64,000 nucleotides of DNA from Bordetella bronchialis (GCF_001676705.1 NZ_CP016170.1:2604001-2668000), one strand, 5' to 3'. Positions 17,429 to 27,590 are shown, counted from the stretch's first letter. Notes: a model not told the origin generated them from the sequence alone. Translations and numbers: made by a program.

Positions 17429-18946
17429 ATGTGTGGAATCGTAGGGGTCGTGGGGCGCGGACCGGTCAACCAGCTGCTCTATGACAGTTTGCTGCTCTTG
17501 CAGCACCGGGGCCAGGACGCGGCCGGTATCGCCACGGCGTTGGGCAGCCAGTTCAATCTGTACAAGGCCCACGGCCTGGTGCGCGACGTATTCCGCACGC
17601 GCAACATGCGGGCCCTGCCCGGCAATAGCGGCGTCGGCCAGGTTCGCTATCCCACCGCCGGTTCCAGCGCCAGCGAGGAAGAAGCCCAGCCGTTCTACGT
17701 GAACGCGCCCTTCGGCATCATGATGGCGCACAACGGCAACCTGACCAACTGGCGGGAATTGCGCGAATCCCTGTTCCGCATCGACCGCCGCCACATCAAT
17801 ACCAATTCCGACTCCGAAGTCCTGCTGAACGTGCTGGCGCACGAGCTGCAATCCGCCGCCAACGGCATCTCGCTGGACGACGACGCGATCTTCCGCGCCA
17901 TCGCCGCCGTGCACCGCCGCGTGCGGGGCGCCTACGCGGTGGTGGCCCAGATCGCCGGCTACGGCTTGCTGGCGTTCCGCGATCCCTACGGCATCCGCCC
18001 GCTGTGTATCGGCCGCCAGGAGACCGAGCACGGCGTGGAGTGGATGGCCGCGTCCGAATCCGTCGCGCTGGAAGGCAGCGGCTTCAGCTTCGTGCGCGAT
18101 GTCGCCCCCGGCGAAGCCGTCTTCATTGACATGGATGGCCGGTTCTACAGCCGCCAGTGCGCGGAAAACGCCCAGCTCGTGCCCTGCATCTTCGAGTACG
18201 TGTATTTCGCCCGTCCCGACTCGCTGATGGATGGCGTGTCGGTCTACGACGCGCGCCTGCGCATGGGCGAATACCTGGCGGACAAGGTGGCGCGCAGCAT
18301 GCGGCTGGGCGACATCGACGTCGTCATGCCGATTCCGGATTCCTCGCGCCCAGCGGCCATGCAGCTGGCTGCCCGCCTGAACCTGGATTACCGCGAAGGC
18401 CTTATCAAGAACCGCTACGTCGGCCGTACCTTCATCATGCCGGGGCAGGCCGTGCGCAAGAAGTCCGTCCGGCAAAAGCTCAATGCCATCGGCCGCGAAT
18501 TCCAGGGCAAGAACGTGCTCCTGGTGGACGATTCCATCGTGCGTGGAACGACCAGCCGGGAGATCGTCGAAATGGCTCGCGCGGCGGGCGCCAACAAGGT
18601 GTTCTTCGCTTCTGCCGCGCCGCCGGTGCGCTTTCCCAATGTCTATGGCATCGACATGCCGACCCAGCGCGAACTCATCGCCACGGGCCGCAGCGACGAG
18701 GAAATCGCCCAGACCATCGGCGCCGACGCCCTGGTCTACCAGGACCTGGACAATATGCAGCAGGCGGTGCGCGACCTGAATCCGGCAATGTCGCGCTTCG
18801 AGGCATCCTGCTTCGACGGCCAGTACATCACCGGCGACATCACGCCGGAGTACCTGGAGCGGCTGGGCCAGAGCCGCGGCGAGTCCGACGAGGCCGCCCG
18901 CGGTGGGCTCATGTTCAACATGGGCTACGCCGCCAACGACGCCTGA
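17429..18946 (+). CDS. purF: Amidophosphoribosyltransferase
   Basis: PurF catalyses the first committed step of purine synthesis, transferring glutamine-derived ammonia to PRPP. The 505-residue enzyme begins MCGIVGVVG, so the mature N-terminal nucleophile Cys is present. The glutaminase domain (GQVRYPTAGSS, NGNLTN) is followed by the phosphoribosyltransferase domain with the PRPP loop VLLVDDSIVRGTTSREIVEM at about 366-385. Full length. Preceded by AGGA 10-15 bases before the ATG. It ends convergent with dsbB. Confidence 0.98.
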   Translation: MCGIVGVVGRGPVNQLLYDSLLLLQHRGQDAAGIATALGSQFNLYKAHGLVRDVFRTRNMRALPGNSGVGQVRYPTAGSSASEEEAQPFYVNAPFGIMMAHNGNLTNWRELRESLFRIDRRHINTNSDSEVLLNVLAHELQSAANGISLDDDAIFRAIAAVHRRVRGAYAVVAQIAGYGLLAFRDPYGIRPLCIGRQETEHGVEWMAASESVALEGSGFSFVRDVAPGEAVFIDMDGRFYSRQCAENAQLVPCIFEYVYFARPDSLMDGVSVYDARLRMGEYLADKVARSMRLGDIDVVMPIPDSSRPAAMQLAARLNLDYREGLIKNRYVGRTFIMPGQAVRKKSVRQKLNAIGREFQGKNVLLVDDSIVRGTTSREIVEMARAAGANKVFFASAAPPVRFPNVYGIDMPTQRELIATGRSDEEIAQTIGADALVYQDLDNMQQAVRDLNPAMSRFEASCFDGQYITGDITPEYLERLGQSRGESDEAARGGLMFNMGYAANDA

Positions 18947-19000
18947 CGGGGATCGAACCGGGCGCCAATGGCGGGGTAGCCCGGTCCCGTCGGCACAATG

Positions 19001-19023
19001 GCGCCGGGCATCAAGCCCGGCGC
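19001..19023. terminator. Hairpin between convergent purF and dsbB
   Basis: A perfect 9-bp inverted repeat, GCGCCGGGC, loop ATCAA, GCCCGGCGC, lies 55 bp after the purF stop and covers the last codons of dsbB. Neither side has a clear T-run, so efficient intrinsic termination is uncertain. It is placed to act in both directions. Confidence 0.5.
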
Positions 19024-19484
19024 AGCAGCGCCCGCAGGCTCAGCAGGGCCAGGATCGCGAATAGCGCCAGGCTCCACACGGCGTATTCCACGCCAAGCAC
19101 CTTTACGGCCGCGTCCATGCAGGTCGCGTAGATGCCGAATACCGAAGGCAGCGCGCCATCCAGGCCGCTGCCGGCGATGAATTTGTCGGCGAAGGTTTGC
19201 GAGCACGACAGCAGCTGCGACGCCACTGTGTATTGGTAATAGGCGGCCCACACGCCGCACAGGGCCAGCCCCAGGCCCAGCAGCGCGCCCAGCCGGCGCA
19301 GCACCGGCCCCAGGAAGGCCAGTACCAGGCAGACGATGCCGATGACGATATAAATCAGCCGCTGCAATACGCACCAGGCGCAGGGCTGCAGGCCGAAGAC
19401 ATATTGGGACACCAGCGCGATGCAGACGGCGCCGAAGGCCAGGACGGCGATCAGGACCAGTGTGCGTTGCGAAGTCGACATCAT
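19011..19484 (-). CDS. dsbB: Disulfide bond formation protein DsbB
   Basis: DsbB is the inner-membrane quinone reductase that reoxidises periplasmic DsbA. The 157-residue protein has four transmembrane helices, the first periplasmic pair CAWC at 35-38 followed by the conserved QR, and the second pair C94 and C122 in the loop between TM3 and TM4 (QLLSCSQTF and FGIYATCMDA). All four catalytic cysteines are present. The gene is monocistronic in appearance, with 94 bp separating it from marC. Confidence 0.96.
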   Translation of the reverse strand: MMSTSQRTLVLIAVLAFGAVCIALVSQYVFGLQPCAWCVLQRLIYIVIGIVCLVLAFLGPVLRRLGALLGLGLALCGVWAAYYQYTVASQLLSCSQTFADKFIAGSGLDGALPSVFGIYATCMDAAVKVLGVEYAVWSLALFAILALLSLRALLRRA

Positions 19485-19578
19485 GACTGTTCTAATCCTT
19501 TAAGGGAAAACGGGTGGGGATCGCCCGCGCGAGAGGCATCCCGATACAAGGCCTTCCGACCGGCGCGGCGGCGGCAAC

Positions 19579-20289
19579 TCAGCGGTTGCCGGCCCCATTG
19601 CCCACGGCTTCGACCAGTACGCCAAGCAGGAGTTCATGCACGCCGTCCCACACGATCTGCACGCCCAGGCATAGCATGACGAAGGCGGAAAGGCGCATGA
19701 ACACCGCGGTGCCGTTGTCGCCCAGCCTGTACAGGAATTGGGCGGCGAAGCGCAGGCAGGCGTACAAGCTCAGCGAAGTAACCAGGATCCCGGGCAGCGA
19801 TCCGGCCAGTTTGACCAGGCTGACGATACGGTCGGGCTCGCGCAGCGAGGCGCCCACCGTGATTGCCGCGGCGATGGAGCCGGGACCGCAGGTGATGGGA
19901 AAGGTAAGCGGATAGAACGCCCGCGCCTTGGCCATTTCCGGCGTGAAGGATTCGGCGGCCCGCGCGGCATTCTGCGCGCCGGCATCGGGCGAGTTCACCA
20001 GCCGCCAGGCGCTGGTGATCACCAGCAGGCCGCCGCCGACCCGCACGATGGCCAGCGACAGGCCGAAGAACGACAAGAGAACGTTGCCGGCCACCATGGC
20101 GATGGTCAGCATCACGCCCACATTGATGGCGACGCGTTTGGCCAGGACCGTGCGGGTCGCGCTGGAGGCGCCTTCGGTCAGCGTCCAGAAAATCGGCGCG
20201 ACCGCTGGTGGATTCAGGAACGGCAGCAGCGTGGCAAGCGCGAAAAGGAAACTGCGGCCGAATACCAGCAGATAGTCGTGCACGAGCAT
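19579..20289 (-). CDS. MarC family integral membrane protein
   Basis: A 236-residue polytopic membrane protein of the MarC/YchE (UPF0056) family, with about six transmembrane helices. Family features visible are the N-terminal FALATLLPFLNPPAVAPIFW, FFGLSLAIVRVGGGLLV and the motif PLTFPITCGPGSIAAAITVG. The molecular function of this family is unknown; the original link to multiple-antibiotic resistance was not upheld. No neighbour gives a hint. Confidence 0.9.
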   Translation of the reverse strand: MLVHDYLLVFGRSFLFALATLLPFLNPPAVAPIFWTLTEGASSATRTVLAKRVAINVGVMLTIAMVAGNVLLSFFGLSLAIVRVGGGLLVITSAWRLVNSPDAGAQNAARAAESFTPEMAKARAFYPLTFPITCGPGSIAAAITVGASLREPDRIVSLVKLAGSLPGILVTSLSLYACLRFAAQFLYRLGDNGTAVFMRLSAFVMLCLGVQIVWDGVHELLLGVLVEAVGNGAGNR

Positions 20290-20426
20290 GGGAGAGTGGC
20301 GCCGGCGAAAGGGAGAACCGATTGTAAGCGTGCGGCAATAATCCGGGCCACGTCAGCCTGGATGTTATTCGCGGCATCCAAGCGGCAATACCTTGTCGGA
20401 TTTCATCCGGACGGCCGCCGGTTTGT

Positions 20427-23072
20427 TCACGCAGCGGCCCGCTGTACGCCATCCCCGGCCAGCGCATCCAGGATGGCGCGTTCGAACTGCATCTGCGTGC
20501 GGGGTCTTTCGAGCGTGGCGCCTTCGATGATGAAAACGTCTTCCACACGGTCGCCCAGCGTCATGACCTTGGCCATCTGCAGGTTCACACCATGGCTGGC
20601 GAAAACCCGCGCCAGGGCGTGCAGCAGCCCCGGGCGGTCGGTGGCCGTGACGGACAGCCGCCAGGATTTGCTGCGCTCGTCGGGCTGCAATTCCGCCTGT
20701 GGCGGCACCGGGAACACCCGGGACATCCTGGACAGGCGCGCGCGTCCATACGGCGCCGCGCCGCCGGCGCCTGCCTGCGAGAACGTCTGCGGGTCCTTCA
20801 GGCGCGCGGCCAGTTCGTGTTCCACCAGAGCCGCTTGCGCGCGCAGGTCGCTGGCGCCGTCGGGCAGCAGCACGATGAAGCTGTCCAGCGCCCAGCCGTG
20901 GCGCGTGGTATGGATGCGCGCGTCCTGGATGCTCAGGGATTTGGCGTCGAAATAGCCGCAGATGGCCGCGAACAGGTCCGGCGCGTCCCGGGTATAGACC
21001 ATCACCTGCAGGCCTTCGCCCTGTTCCGTGGGGCGCGCCTTGACCACCGCCTGCTCCGGGGCCGGGCGATGGTACAGGTGGCGCGTATGCCAGGCGATAT
21101 CGGAGGCATCGTGGCGCAGGAAGTAGGCCACGTCCAGCTGTTTCCAGAAGGCTTCGCGCGCGTCGTCGCGCAGGCCGGCCAGCCGCGTCAGACGGGCCGC
21201 CTCGGCCTTGCGGTGATTGAGCACGGTGTCGGCGTCATGGTGCGCGCCGCCCAGTGCGCCCAGCGTCAGGCGATACAGGTCTTCCAGCAGTTTGCCTTTC
21301 CAGGCGTTCCAGACCTTGGGGCTGGTGCCGCGTATATCGGCCACGGTCAACAGGTACAAGGCCGTCAGGTGGCGCTCGTCTTTCACCGTGGCCGCGAAAT
21401 CCCGCACGACCTCCGGGTCCGAAAGGTCGCGCTTCTGCGCCACCGTGGACATCAGCAGATGCTGGCGGACCAGGAATTCCACCAGTTCGGCGTCTTCCGG
21501 CGCCAGCCCGTGATCGTGGGCGAACTTGCGCACTTCGCGCGCGCCCAGCTCGGAATGGTCGCCGCCCCGGCCCTTGGCGATGTCGTGGAAAAGCGCGGCG
21601 ACGTACAACAGCCAATGGCGGTCCAGCTCGGAGATCAACTGGCTGGCCAGGGGATATTCCTGGGCGTGCTCCGGCATGGTGAAGCGGCGCAGGTTGCGGA
21701 TCACCGTCAGCGTGTGCTGGTCCACCGTATACACGTGGAACAAGTCGTGCTGCATCTGCCCGACGATGCGGCGGAACACCGGCAGATAGCGCGGCAGGAT
21801 GTTCAGCATCGTCATGCGGCGCAGCTCGTGCACGATGCCCGACGGCTGCTGCAGGATCTGCAGGAACAGGCGCCGGTTGACCGGATTGCGGCGGAACTGC
21901 GCGTCGATGCGGTGGCGCGCGTGCCAGATCGCCCGCACCGTGCGCGCCGACATGCCGTTCAGGTGCGGATGCTGCTGCATGACCAGGAAGGCGCGCAGCA
22001 GAAGGGTGGGGTTGCGCTCGAAGGCGTCGTCGCGGATGACGTCCAGGCGGTCATGCAGGCTGCGGAAGTCGTCGTCGATATCGCGCGCATCGGACGCCGG
22101 CCGCGGAAACAGCCGTTCTTCGATGTTCTGGACCAGGATGGAATTCAATTGCGTGACCAGCCGAGCCGCCCAGTAGTAGCGCTGCATCATCAGTTCGCTG
22201 GCGCGCCGCGTGGCGGTCGCCTTGATGCCGTAGACTTCGGCCAGCGCGGGCTGCAGGTCGAACAGCACGCGGTCCTCGCGCCGCTTTGACATCAGGTGCA
22301 GTTCGATGCGCAGGCGCTTGAAGGCCTGTTCGGCGCGCCGCAGGCCGCGCGCTTCGGACGCCGTCAACAGGCCGGCCCTGGCGATCTCGCGCCAGCTTTC
22401 GCCGAAGCCGGCGGCGCGCGCCATCCACATGATGACCTGCAGGTCGCGCAGGCCCCCGGGCGACTCCTTGCAATTCGGTTCCAGGGCGTAGGGGGTGTCC
22501 TGGTAGCGCGCATGGCGCTGCTGCATTTCGACGCGCTTGGCGCTGAAGAACACGGCCGGGTCCAGGCGCGCGCGCATGGCCGTATCGAAGGCCTTCATCA
22601 GGGCGCGATTGCCCGCCAGCCAGCGCGATTCCAGCAAGGCCGTTTCGACCGTGATGTCGGCGTCGGCCTCGCGCTCGCAGTCGGCGATCGTGCGCACACT
22701 GTGACCGGGCTCCAGGCCGAGGTCCCACAGCGCCGCCACCAGCCGCTCCACCGCTGCTTCTTCGTCGGGGGAGGGCGCGTGCGGCAGCAGGATGAGCAGG
22801 TCGACGTCGGAATGCGGATAGAGTTCGCCGCGGCCATAGCCGCCCACCGCGGCCAGTACCGCGCCCGGCGGCAGCGGGCATTGCTTGATAAGGTCGCGCA
22901 GCGTCTGGTCGGTAATGCGCCGCAATTCCTGCAGCAGGGGATCGGGGCGCTCGTGTTCCCGGAAGGCGGCGATGGCGGCGTCGCGCCTGGCGCGCATGCG
23001 CGCGCGCAGGGACGGCAGGTCCGTGGCGCCGGACTCCGGCGCCGCCAAGGAAGGTGCGGCTTGCGAACTCAT
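20427..23072 (-). CDS. glnD: Bifunctional uridylyltransferase/uridylyl-removing enzyme GlnD
   Basis: GlnD senses glutamine and uridylylates or deuridylylates the PII proteins, controlling nitrogen assimilation. The 881-residue protein contains the nucleotidyltransferase motif GGYGRGELYPHSDVDLL (77-93, with the two catalytic Asp at 89 and 91), a central HD domain with ALFHDIAKGRGGDHSE, and two C-terminal ACT domains (VMVYTRDAPDLFAAICGYFD and LSVTATDRPGLLHALARVFA). Length matches the E. coli enzyme. I chose ATG 23072; the open frame continues upstream only into map. It lies 29 bp downstream of map on the same strand, so the two are probably cotranscribed. Confidence 0.98.
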   Translation of the reverse strand: MSSQAAPSLAAPESGATDLPSLRARMRARRDAAIAAFREHERPDPLLQELRRITDQTLRDLIKQCPLPPGAVLAAVGGYGRGELYPHSDVDLLILLPHAPSPDEEAAVERLVAALWDLGLEPGHSVRTIADCEREADADITVETALLESRWLAGNRALMKAFDTAMRARLDPAVFFSAKRVEMQQRHARYQDTPYALEPNCKESPGGLRDLQVIMWMARAAGFGESWREIARAGLLTASEARGLRRAEQAFKRLRIELHLMSKRREDRVLFDLQPALAEVYGIKATATRRASELMMQRYYWAARLVTQLNSILVQNIEERLFPRPASDARDIDDDFRSLHDRLDVIRDDAFERNPTLLLRAFLVMQQHPHLNGMSARTVRAIWHARHRIDAQFRRNPVNRRLFLQILQQPSGIVHELRRMTMLNILPRYLPVFRRIVGQMQHDLFHVYTVDQHTLTVIRNLRRFTMPEHAQEYPLASQLISELDRHWLLYVAALFHDIAKGRGGDHSELGAREVRKFAHDHGLAPEDAELVEFLVRQHLLMSTVAQKRDLSDPEVVRDFAATVKDERHLTALYLLTVADIRGTSPKVWNAWKGKLLEDLYRLTLGALGGAHHDADTVLNHRKAEAARLTRLAGLRDDAREAFWKQLDVAYFLRHDASDIAWHTRHLYHRPAPEQAVVKARPTEQGEGLQVMVYTRDAPDLFAAICGYFDAKSLSIQDARIHTTRHGWALDSFIVLLPDGASDLRAQAALVEHELAARLKDPQTFSQAGAGGAAPYGRARLSRMSRVFPVPPQAELQPDERSKSWRLSVTATDRPGLLHALARVFASHGVNLQMAKVMTLGDRVEDVFIIEGATLERPRTQMQFERAILDALAGDGVQRAAA

Positions 23073-23101
23073 ACGGCTGTCCTTCCAGGATCGACGGGGC
23101 G

Positions 23102-23923
23102 CTAGATCGCGGGGACCGCGACGGTTTCGGTGACGAAGGCGGGCGGGGCCGGCATGCCCGGCGAGACGGTCAGCACCTCGTAGCCGGTTTCCGTGACCAG
23201 CACCGTGTGTTCCCATTGCGCCGACAGGCTGTGGTCGCGCGTGACCACGGTCCAGCCGTCGGACAACTGGCGGATTTCCCGGCGGCCCGCATTGATCATA
23301 GGCTCGATCGTGAAAATCATGCCGGGTACCAGTTTGACGCCCGTGCCCGGCTTGCCGTAGTGGAGCACCTGCGGGTCCTCGTGGAAGCGCCGGCCGACGC
23401 CATGCCCGCAGAATTCGCGCACCACGGAAAAGCCGCTGCCTTCCGCGTGTTTCTGGATGGCGTTGCCGATATCGCCCAGGGTGGCGCCGGCGCGCACCTG
23501 GCGGATGCCCAGCCACATGCACTCATAGGTGATGTCGGTCAGGCGCCGCGCCAGGATGGAGGGTTCGCCGACGTAGAACATCCGGCTGGTATCGCCGAAC
23601 CAGCCATCCTTGATGATGGTAACGTCGATGTTCAGTACGTCCCCGTTTTTTAGCACCTTGTCGCCCGGGATGCCGTGGCATACCTGGTGATTGACGGAGG
23701 TGCAGATGGCTCCGGGAAACGGCGGATAGCCGGGCGGTGCGTAGCCTACCGTCGCGGACTTCACCTTCAGTTCGTTGGTCAGGTAGTCCAGGGCCAGCCG
23801 GTCGAGCTCGCCGGTGGTGACGCCGGGCTTGACGAAAGGCGTGAGGTAATCCAGTACACGCGCGGCGTCCTGGCAGGCGAGGCGCATCTTGTCGAGATCG
23901 GCGGGGTCGGTGACTATGCCCAT
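23102..23923 (-). CDS. map: Type I methionine aminopeptidase
   Basis: Removes the initiator methionine from nascent proteins. The 273-residue enzyme carries the pita-bread fold with the five metal ligands in NIDVTIIKDGWFGDTSRMF (two Asp), GHGVGRRFHEDP (His), FTIEPMIN (Glu) and WEHTVLVTE (Glu). A C-terminal extension ending TVAVPAI is slightly longer than in E. coli. It has its own promoter: a perfect minus-strand TATAAT lies 37 bp upstream. Divergent from rpsB and apparently cotranscribed with glnD. Confidence 0.97.
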   Translation of the reverse strand: MGIVTDPADLDKMRLACQDAARVLDYLTPFVKPGVTTGELDRLALDYLTNELKVKSATVGYAPPGYPPFPGAICTSVNHQVCHGIPGDKVLKNGDVLNIDVTIIKDGWFGDTSRMFYVGEPSILARRLTDITYECMWLGIRQVRAGATLGDIGNAIQKHAEGSGFSVVREFCGHGVGRRFHEDPQVLHYGKPGTGVKLVPGMIFTIEPMINAGRREIRQLSDGWTVVTRDHSLSAQWEHTVLVTETGYEVLTVSPGMPAPPAFVTETVAVPAI

Positions 23924-23959
23924 GTATCAGCTTGAGGATTGTCTTGGAAAAATAGTAGA

Positions 23960-23965
23960 ATTATA
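23960..23965 (-). promoter_or_regulatory. map: Minus-strand TATAAT, -10 element for map
   Basis: The plus strand reads ATTATA, giving a perfect TATAAT on the minus strand 37 bases before the map ATG in a locally AT-rich patch. No convincing -35 hexamer is seen at 17 bp, so the promoter may be extended or activator-assisted. The same AT-rich patch may also hold an rpsB promoter in the opposite direction. Confidence 0.55.
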
Positions 23966-24053
23966 GGCTTCCCTGAAAAAGCGGGGGAAGTACGCTCCGG
24001 GGCAGGTTAGGGTCGAGGTAAAGGTCAAGGGCCGAGACCAAGGACCGAGACCA

Positions 24054-24130
24054 AGGGTCAAGGCCAAGGGTCAAGGCCAAGGGTCAAGGCCAAGGGTCAA
24101 GGCCCCCGGTCAAGGCCAAGGGTCAAGGTT
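24054..24130. repeat. 13-bp tandem repeat upstream of rpsB
   Basis: About six head-to-tail units of the 13-mer GGTCAAGGCCAAG, the first four nearly perfect and the fifth interrupted by CCCCC (near 24102-24107). Degenerate GGTCAAGG and GACCAAGG copies precede it from about 24022. It lies between divergent map and rpsB, upstream of a highly expressed ribosomal protein gene. Confidence 0.9.
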
Positions 24131-24313
24131 GGAAGGTCAGCCTTGGTCCGCCTGGCCAGTCCCTGGGCGTTGCAAGGTTCGCGGATCGCGCTGCCTTGCC
24201 GGTCGCTTTGAATCGCGCGCCAAGCCAACGAGGGTGTCGGCGGCCATGCTGATGATAGAACAGCGGGCCCCCCGATGCGGGCCTGGCGCAAGTCCAAACC
24301 CTTGGAGATCGCT

Positions 24314-25063
24314 ATGTCCCTCATGCGTGAAATGCTGGAAGCCGGCGTGCACTTCGGCCACCAGACCCGTTACTGGAATCCGAAGATGGCCCCGTTCATC
24401 TTCGGTCAGCGTAACAAGATCCACATCATCAACCTCGAGCAGACCGTCGGCAAGTATGTCGAGGCCACCAAGTTCGTCAAGCAGCTGGCTGCCCGCGGCG
24501 GCAACATCCTGTTCGTCGGCACCAAGCGCGCGGCCCGCGAACTTATCGCCGCCGAAGCCGCCCGTTGCGGCATGCCCTATGTCGACGCCCGCTGGCTGGG
24601 CGGCATGCTGACCAACTTCAAGACGGTCAAGACGTCCATCAAGCGCCTGAAGGACATGGAAACCGTCGTCGCCGAAGGCGGCGCCGAGCGCATGATCAAG
24701 AAAGAAGGCCTGCTGTTCCAGCGCGAACTGGAAAAGCTGAACAAGTCCATGGGCGGTATCAAGGACATGACCAGCCTGCCGGACGCCCTGTTCGTCATCG
24801 ACGTCGGCTATCACAAGATCGCCATCGCCGAAGCGCGCAAGCTGGGTATCCCGGTCGTGGCCGTGGTCGACACCAACCACTCGCCGGACGGCATCGATTA
24901 CGTCATTCCCGGTAATGACGACTCCGCCAAGGCCATCGCGCTGTATGCCAAGGGCATGGCCGACGCCGTGCTGGAAGGCCGCGAACAGAACCTGAACGGT
25001 CTGGTCGAGGAAGGCGGCGAAGGCCAGGAAGAGTTCGTCGAAGTGCAGGACGGCCAGGCCTGA
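24314..25063 (+). CDS. rpsB: 30S ribosomal protein S2
   Basis: S2 is a late-assembling protein of the small ribosomal subunit. The 249-residue product starts [20 protein letters not shown] and shows the typical [32 protein letters not shown] and [19 protein letters not shown] motifs. The acidic C-terminal tail ([18 protein letters not shown]) is common in betaproteobacteria. ATG 24314 is preceded by TTGGAGAT, a good ribosome-binding site. First gene of the rpsB-tsf-pyrH-frr series. Confidence 0.99.
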   Translation: MSLMREMLEAGVHFGHQTRYWNPKMAPFIFGQRNKIHIINLEQTVGKYVEATKFVKQLAARGGNILFVGTKRAARELIAAEAARCGMPYVDARWLGGMLTNFKTVKTSIKRLKDMETVVAEGGAERMIKKEGLLFQRELEKLNKSMGGIKDMTSLPDALFVIDVGYHKIAIAEARKLGIPVVAVVDTNHSPDGIDYVIPGNDDSAKAIALYAKGMADAVLEGREQNLNGLVEEGGEGQEEFVEVQDGQA

Positions 25064-25284
25064 CAGGCCTCGGGGCGCGGGCCCGGCCGTTGCCGGGCCT
25101 GATCCCAAGCCGGGTCCCCGCGCCGCCAGGCGCCGGACCGGGTCGGCACCCCGGGCTCGTCCAGTCCGCCAGGCGCGCGCGTTGCGGCGTCCCGGCAGGG
25201 CAGGGCGGCTGCAGGGGTGCGTACCGTATCGAAACGACATGCCCCGGCCCGTCCGGGGCGTGCTTTAGCAAGAATGGAGCGAAC

Positions 25285-26163
25285 ATGGCTGAAATTACCG
25301 CCTCGATGGTCAAGGAACTGCGCGAGAAGACCGACGCGCCCATGATGGAATGCAAGAAGGCGCTGACCGAAGCCCAGGGCGATCTGGCCCGTGCCGAGGA
25401 AATCCTGCGCGTCAAGCTGGGCAACAAGGCCAGCAAGGCCGCCGCCCGCGTCACCGCCGAAGGCCTGATCGGCCTGTACATCTCGGCCGACGCCAAGCAG
25501 GGCGCGGTGATCGAAGTCAACTGCGAAACCGACTTCGTGGCCAAGAACGACGACTTCGTCGCCTACGTCAACAAGCTGGCGGAACTGGTCGCCACCAAGA
25601 ACCCCGCCGACGTCGCGGCGCTGTCCGACCTGCCGCTGGAAGGCGGCACGGTGGAAACGGTGCGCACCGGCCTGGTCGGCAAGATCGGCGAGAACATCTC
25701 CATCCGCCGCTTCCAGCGCATGGAAACCGCCAACAAGCTGGCCAGCTACGTGCACGGCGGCAAGATCGGCGTGCTGGTGGACTTCAACGGTGCGGATAGC
25801 ATCGGCAAGGACCTGGCCATGCACATCGCGGCCACCAAGCCCAAGGCGCTGAATGCCGAAGGCGTGCCCGCCGCCGACATCGCCACCGAGCGTTCGGTCG
25901 CCGAGCAGAAGGCCGCCGAATCCGGCAAGCCCGCCGACATCGTCGCCAAGATGGTCGAAGGCTCGGTGCAGAAGTTCCTGAAGGAAGTGACCCTGCTGTC
26001 GCAACCCTTCGTCAAGAACGACAAGCAGACCGTCGAACAAATGTTGAAGGCCGAAGGCGCCGGTATCGCGCGTTTCTCGCTGTTCATCGTGGGCGAAGGC
26101 ATCGAGAAGAAGACCACCGACTTCGCGGCGGAAGTTGCAGCCGCTGCCGCCGGCCGCGCCTGA
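25285..26163 (+). CDS. tsf: Elongation factor Ts
   Basis: EF-Ts is the guanine-nucleotide exchange factor for EF-Tu. The 292-residue product has the N-terminal UBA-like domain ([28 protein letters not shown]) and the conserved TDF element ([12 protein letters not shown]) that contacts the EF-Tu nucleotide site. Full length. ATG 25285 is preceded by ATGGAGCG. The 221 bp between rpsB and tsf contain no gene. Confidence 0.99.
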   Translation: MAEITASMVKELREKTDAPMMECKKALTEAQGDLARAEEILRVKLGNKASKAAARVTAEGLIGLYISADAKQGAVIEVNCETDFVAKNDDFVAYVNKLAELVATKNPADVAALSDLPLEGGTVETVRTGLVGKIGENISIRRFQRMETANKLASYVHGGKIGVLVDFNGADSIGKDLAMHIAATKPKALNAEGVPAADIATERSVAEQKAAESGKPADIVAKMVEGSVQKFLKEVTLLSQPFVKNDKQTVEQMLKAEGAGIARFSLFIVGEGIEKKTTDFAAEVAAAAAGRA

Positions 26164-26202
26164 TCAGCCGTTTATCCTTCCGCATTGCTGCTTTTTTATT
26201 AC

Positions 26203-26223
26203 AGGCCGGCGAGTGACCGGCCT
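26203..26223 (+). terminator. Hairpin between tsf and pyrH
   Basis: A 7-bp perfect stem AGGCCGG, loop CGAGTGA, CCGGCCT, followed by ATTTCTTGTCTT. The weak T-rich tail and position 40 bp after tsf suggest a partial terminator reducing read-through from rpsB-tsf into pyrH. Confidence 0.65.
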
Positions 26224-26269
26224 ATTTCTTGTCTTACACTTCCGTCGGATCGTTCTAGGGATATCGCTC

Positions 26270-26986
26270 ATGGCCAGCAGATCGTACAAGCGGGTTCTTC
26301 TTAAACTGTCCGGCGAAGCCCTGATGGGCGACGACGCGTTCGGCATCAATCGCGCCACGATCGCCAGGATGACCGAGGAAATCGCCGAAATCGTCAATCT
26401 GGGCGTGGAGCTGGCCATTGTCATCGGCGGCGGCAATATCTTTCGCGGCGTGGCGCCGGGCGCCCAGGGCATGGACCGGGCGACGGCGGATTACATGGGC
26501 ATGATGGCCACCATCATGAACGCGCTGGCCCTGCAGGACGCCCTGAAGCACCGCAGCGTGGACACGCGGGTGCAGTCGGCGCTGAACATCGAACAAGTGG
26601 TGGAGCCCTATATCCGTCCCAAGGCCCTGCGCTACCTGGAAGAGGGCAAGGTGGTGATTTTTGCGGCCGGCACCGGCAATCCCTTCTTCACGACCGATAC
26701 GGCGGCCGCCTTGCGCGGCGCCGAAATCGGCGCGGAGATCGTGCTGAAAGCCACCAAGGTGGACGGCATCTACAGCGCGGACCCCAACAAGGATCCCACC
26801 GCCACGCGCTATTCCCGCATCAGCTTCGACGAAGCCATCGTGCGCCGCCTGGAAGTGATGGACGCCACCGCTTTCGCGCTGTGCCGCGACCAGAAGCTGC
26901 CCATCAAGGTGTTTTCCATCAACAAGTCCGGCGCGCTGAAACGCGCGGTCACCGGTGAAGATGAAGGTACCCTGGTACACGTTTGA
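26270..26986 (+). CDS. pyrH: Uridylate kinase (UMP kinase)
   Basis: PyrH phosphorylates UMP to UDP with ATP and is the bacterial, hexameric type related to amino-acid kinases. The 238-residue product has [20 protein letters not shown] at the N-terminus, the GGGNIFRG loop, [20 protein letters not shown] and a C-terminus [12 protein letters not shown]. Length is normal. The start at ATG 26270 follows the tsf-pyrH hairpin, and frr begins 15 bp downstream. Confidence 0.98.
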   Translation: MASRSYKRVLLKLSGEALMGDDAFGINRATIARMTEEIAEIVNLGVELAIVIGGGNIFRGVAPGAQGMDRATADYMGMMATIMNALALQDALKHRSVDTRVQSALNIEQVVEPYIRPKALRYLEEGKVVIFAAGTGNPFFTTDTAAALRGAEIGAEIVLKATKVDGIYSADPNKDPTATRYSRISFDEAIVRRLEVMDATAFALCRDQKLPIKVFSINKSGALKRAVTGEDEGTLVHV

Positions 26987-27001
26987 ATTGAAGGAGTCGC
27001 A

Positions 27002-27562
27002 ATGAGCGTCGCAGACATCAAAAAATCGGCCGAGTCCCGGATGGCCAAGTCCATCGAAACGCTCAAGGTCAATCTGTCCAAGATCCGTACCGGGCGTGCG
27101 CACACCGGTATCCTGGATCACGTGCATGTCGAGTACTACGGTTCGCCCGTGCCGATCAGCCAGGTCGCCAACGTCAACCTGGTCGATGCGCGTACCATCA
27201 GCGTCCAGCCGTACGAGAAAAACATGGCCGGCCCGGTGGAAAAGGCCATCCGTGAATCCGACCTCGGCCTGAACCCCGTATCCATGGGCGACACCATCCG
27301 CGTGCCCATGCCGGCGCTCACCGAAGAGCGGCGCCGCGACCTGACCAAGGTGGTCAAGAACGAGGGCGAGGACGCCAAGATCGCGGTGCGCAATCTGCGC
27401 CGGGAAGGCAATGAAGCCTTGAAGAAACTCGTCAAGGACAAGTCCATCTCGGAAGACGAAGAGCGCCGCGCGCAGGACGAAATCCAGAAGCTCACCGATC
27501 GCTGCGTCGGCGAAATCGACAAGCTGATCGCCCAGAAAGAAGCGGAGATCATGACCGTCTGA
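27002..27562 (+). CDS. frr: Ribosome recycling factor
   Basis: RRF splits post-termination ribosomes with EF-G. The 186-residue product shows the family signature [20 protein letters not shown] and the C-terminal helix region [20 protein letters not shown]. Preceded by AAGGAG 7 bases before ATG. Sits between pyrH and uppS. Confidence 0.99.
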   Translation: MSVADIKKSAESRMAKSIETLKVNLSKIRTGRAHTGILDHVHVEYYGSPVPISQVANVNLVDARTISVQPYEKNMAGPVEKAIRESDLGLNPVSMGDTIRVPMPALTEERRRDLTKVVKNEGEDAKIAVRNLRREGNEALKKLVKDKSISEDEERRAQDEIQKLTDRCVGEIDKLIAQKEAEIMTV

Positions 27563-27590
27563 CGGCCTTGCGCCCGGTCCTGCCATCCTC

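Larger units (their letters stand above)
23924..24313. other. map/rpsB intergenic region (390 bp), upstream leader of rpsB
   Basis: No gene is credible in this stretch. It holds the AT-rich map promoter near 23960, a 13-bp tandem repeat at about 24054-24130 and a leader of roughly 180 bp before rpsB. In enterics the rpsB leader binds S2 for feedback control. I cannot recognise that structure here by eye. Confidence 0.6.
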
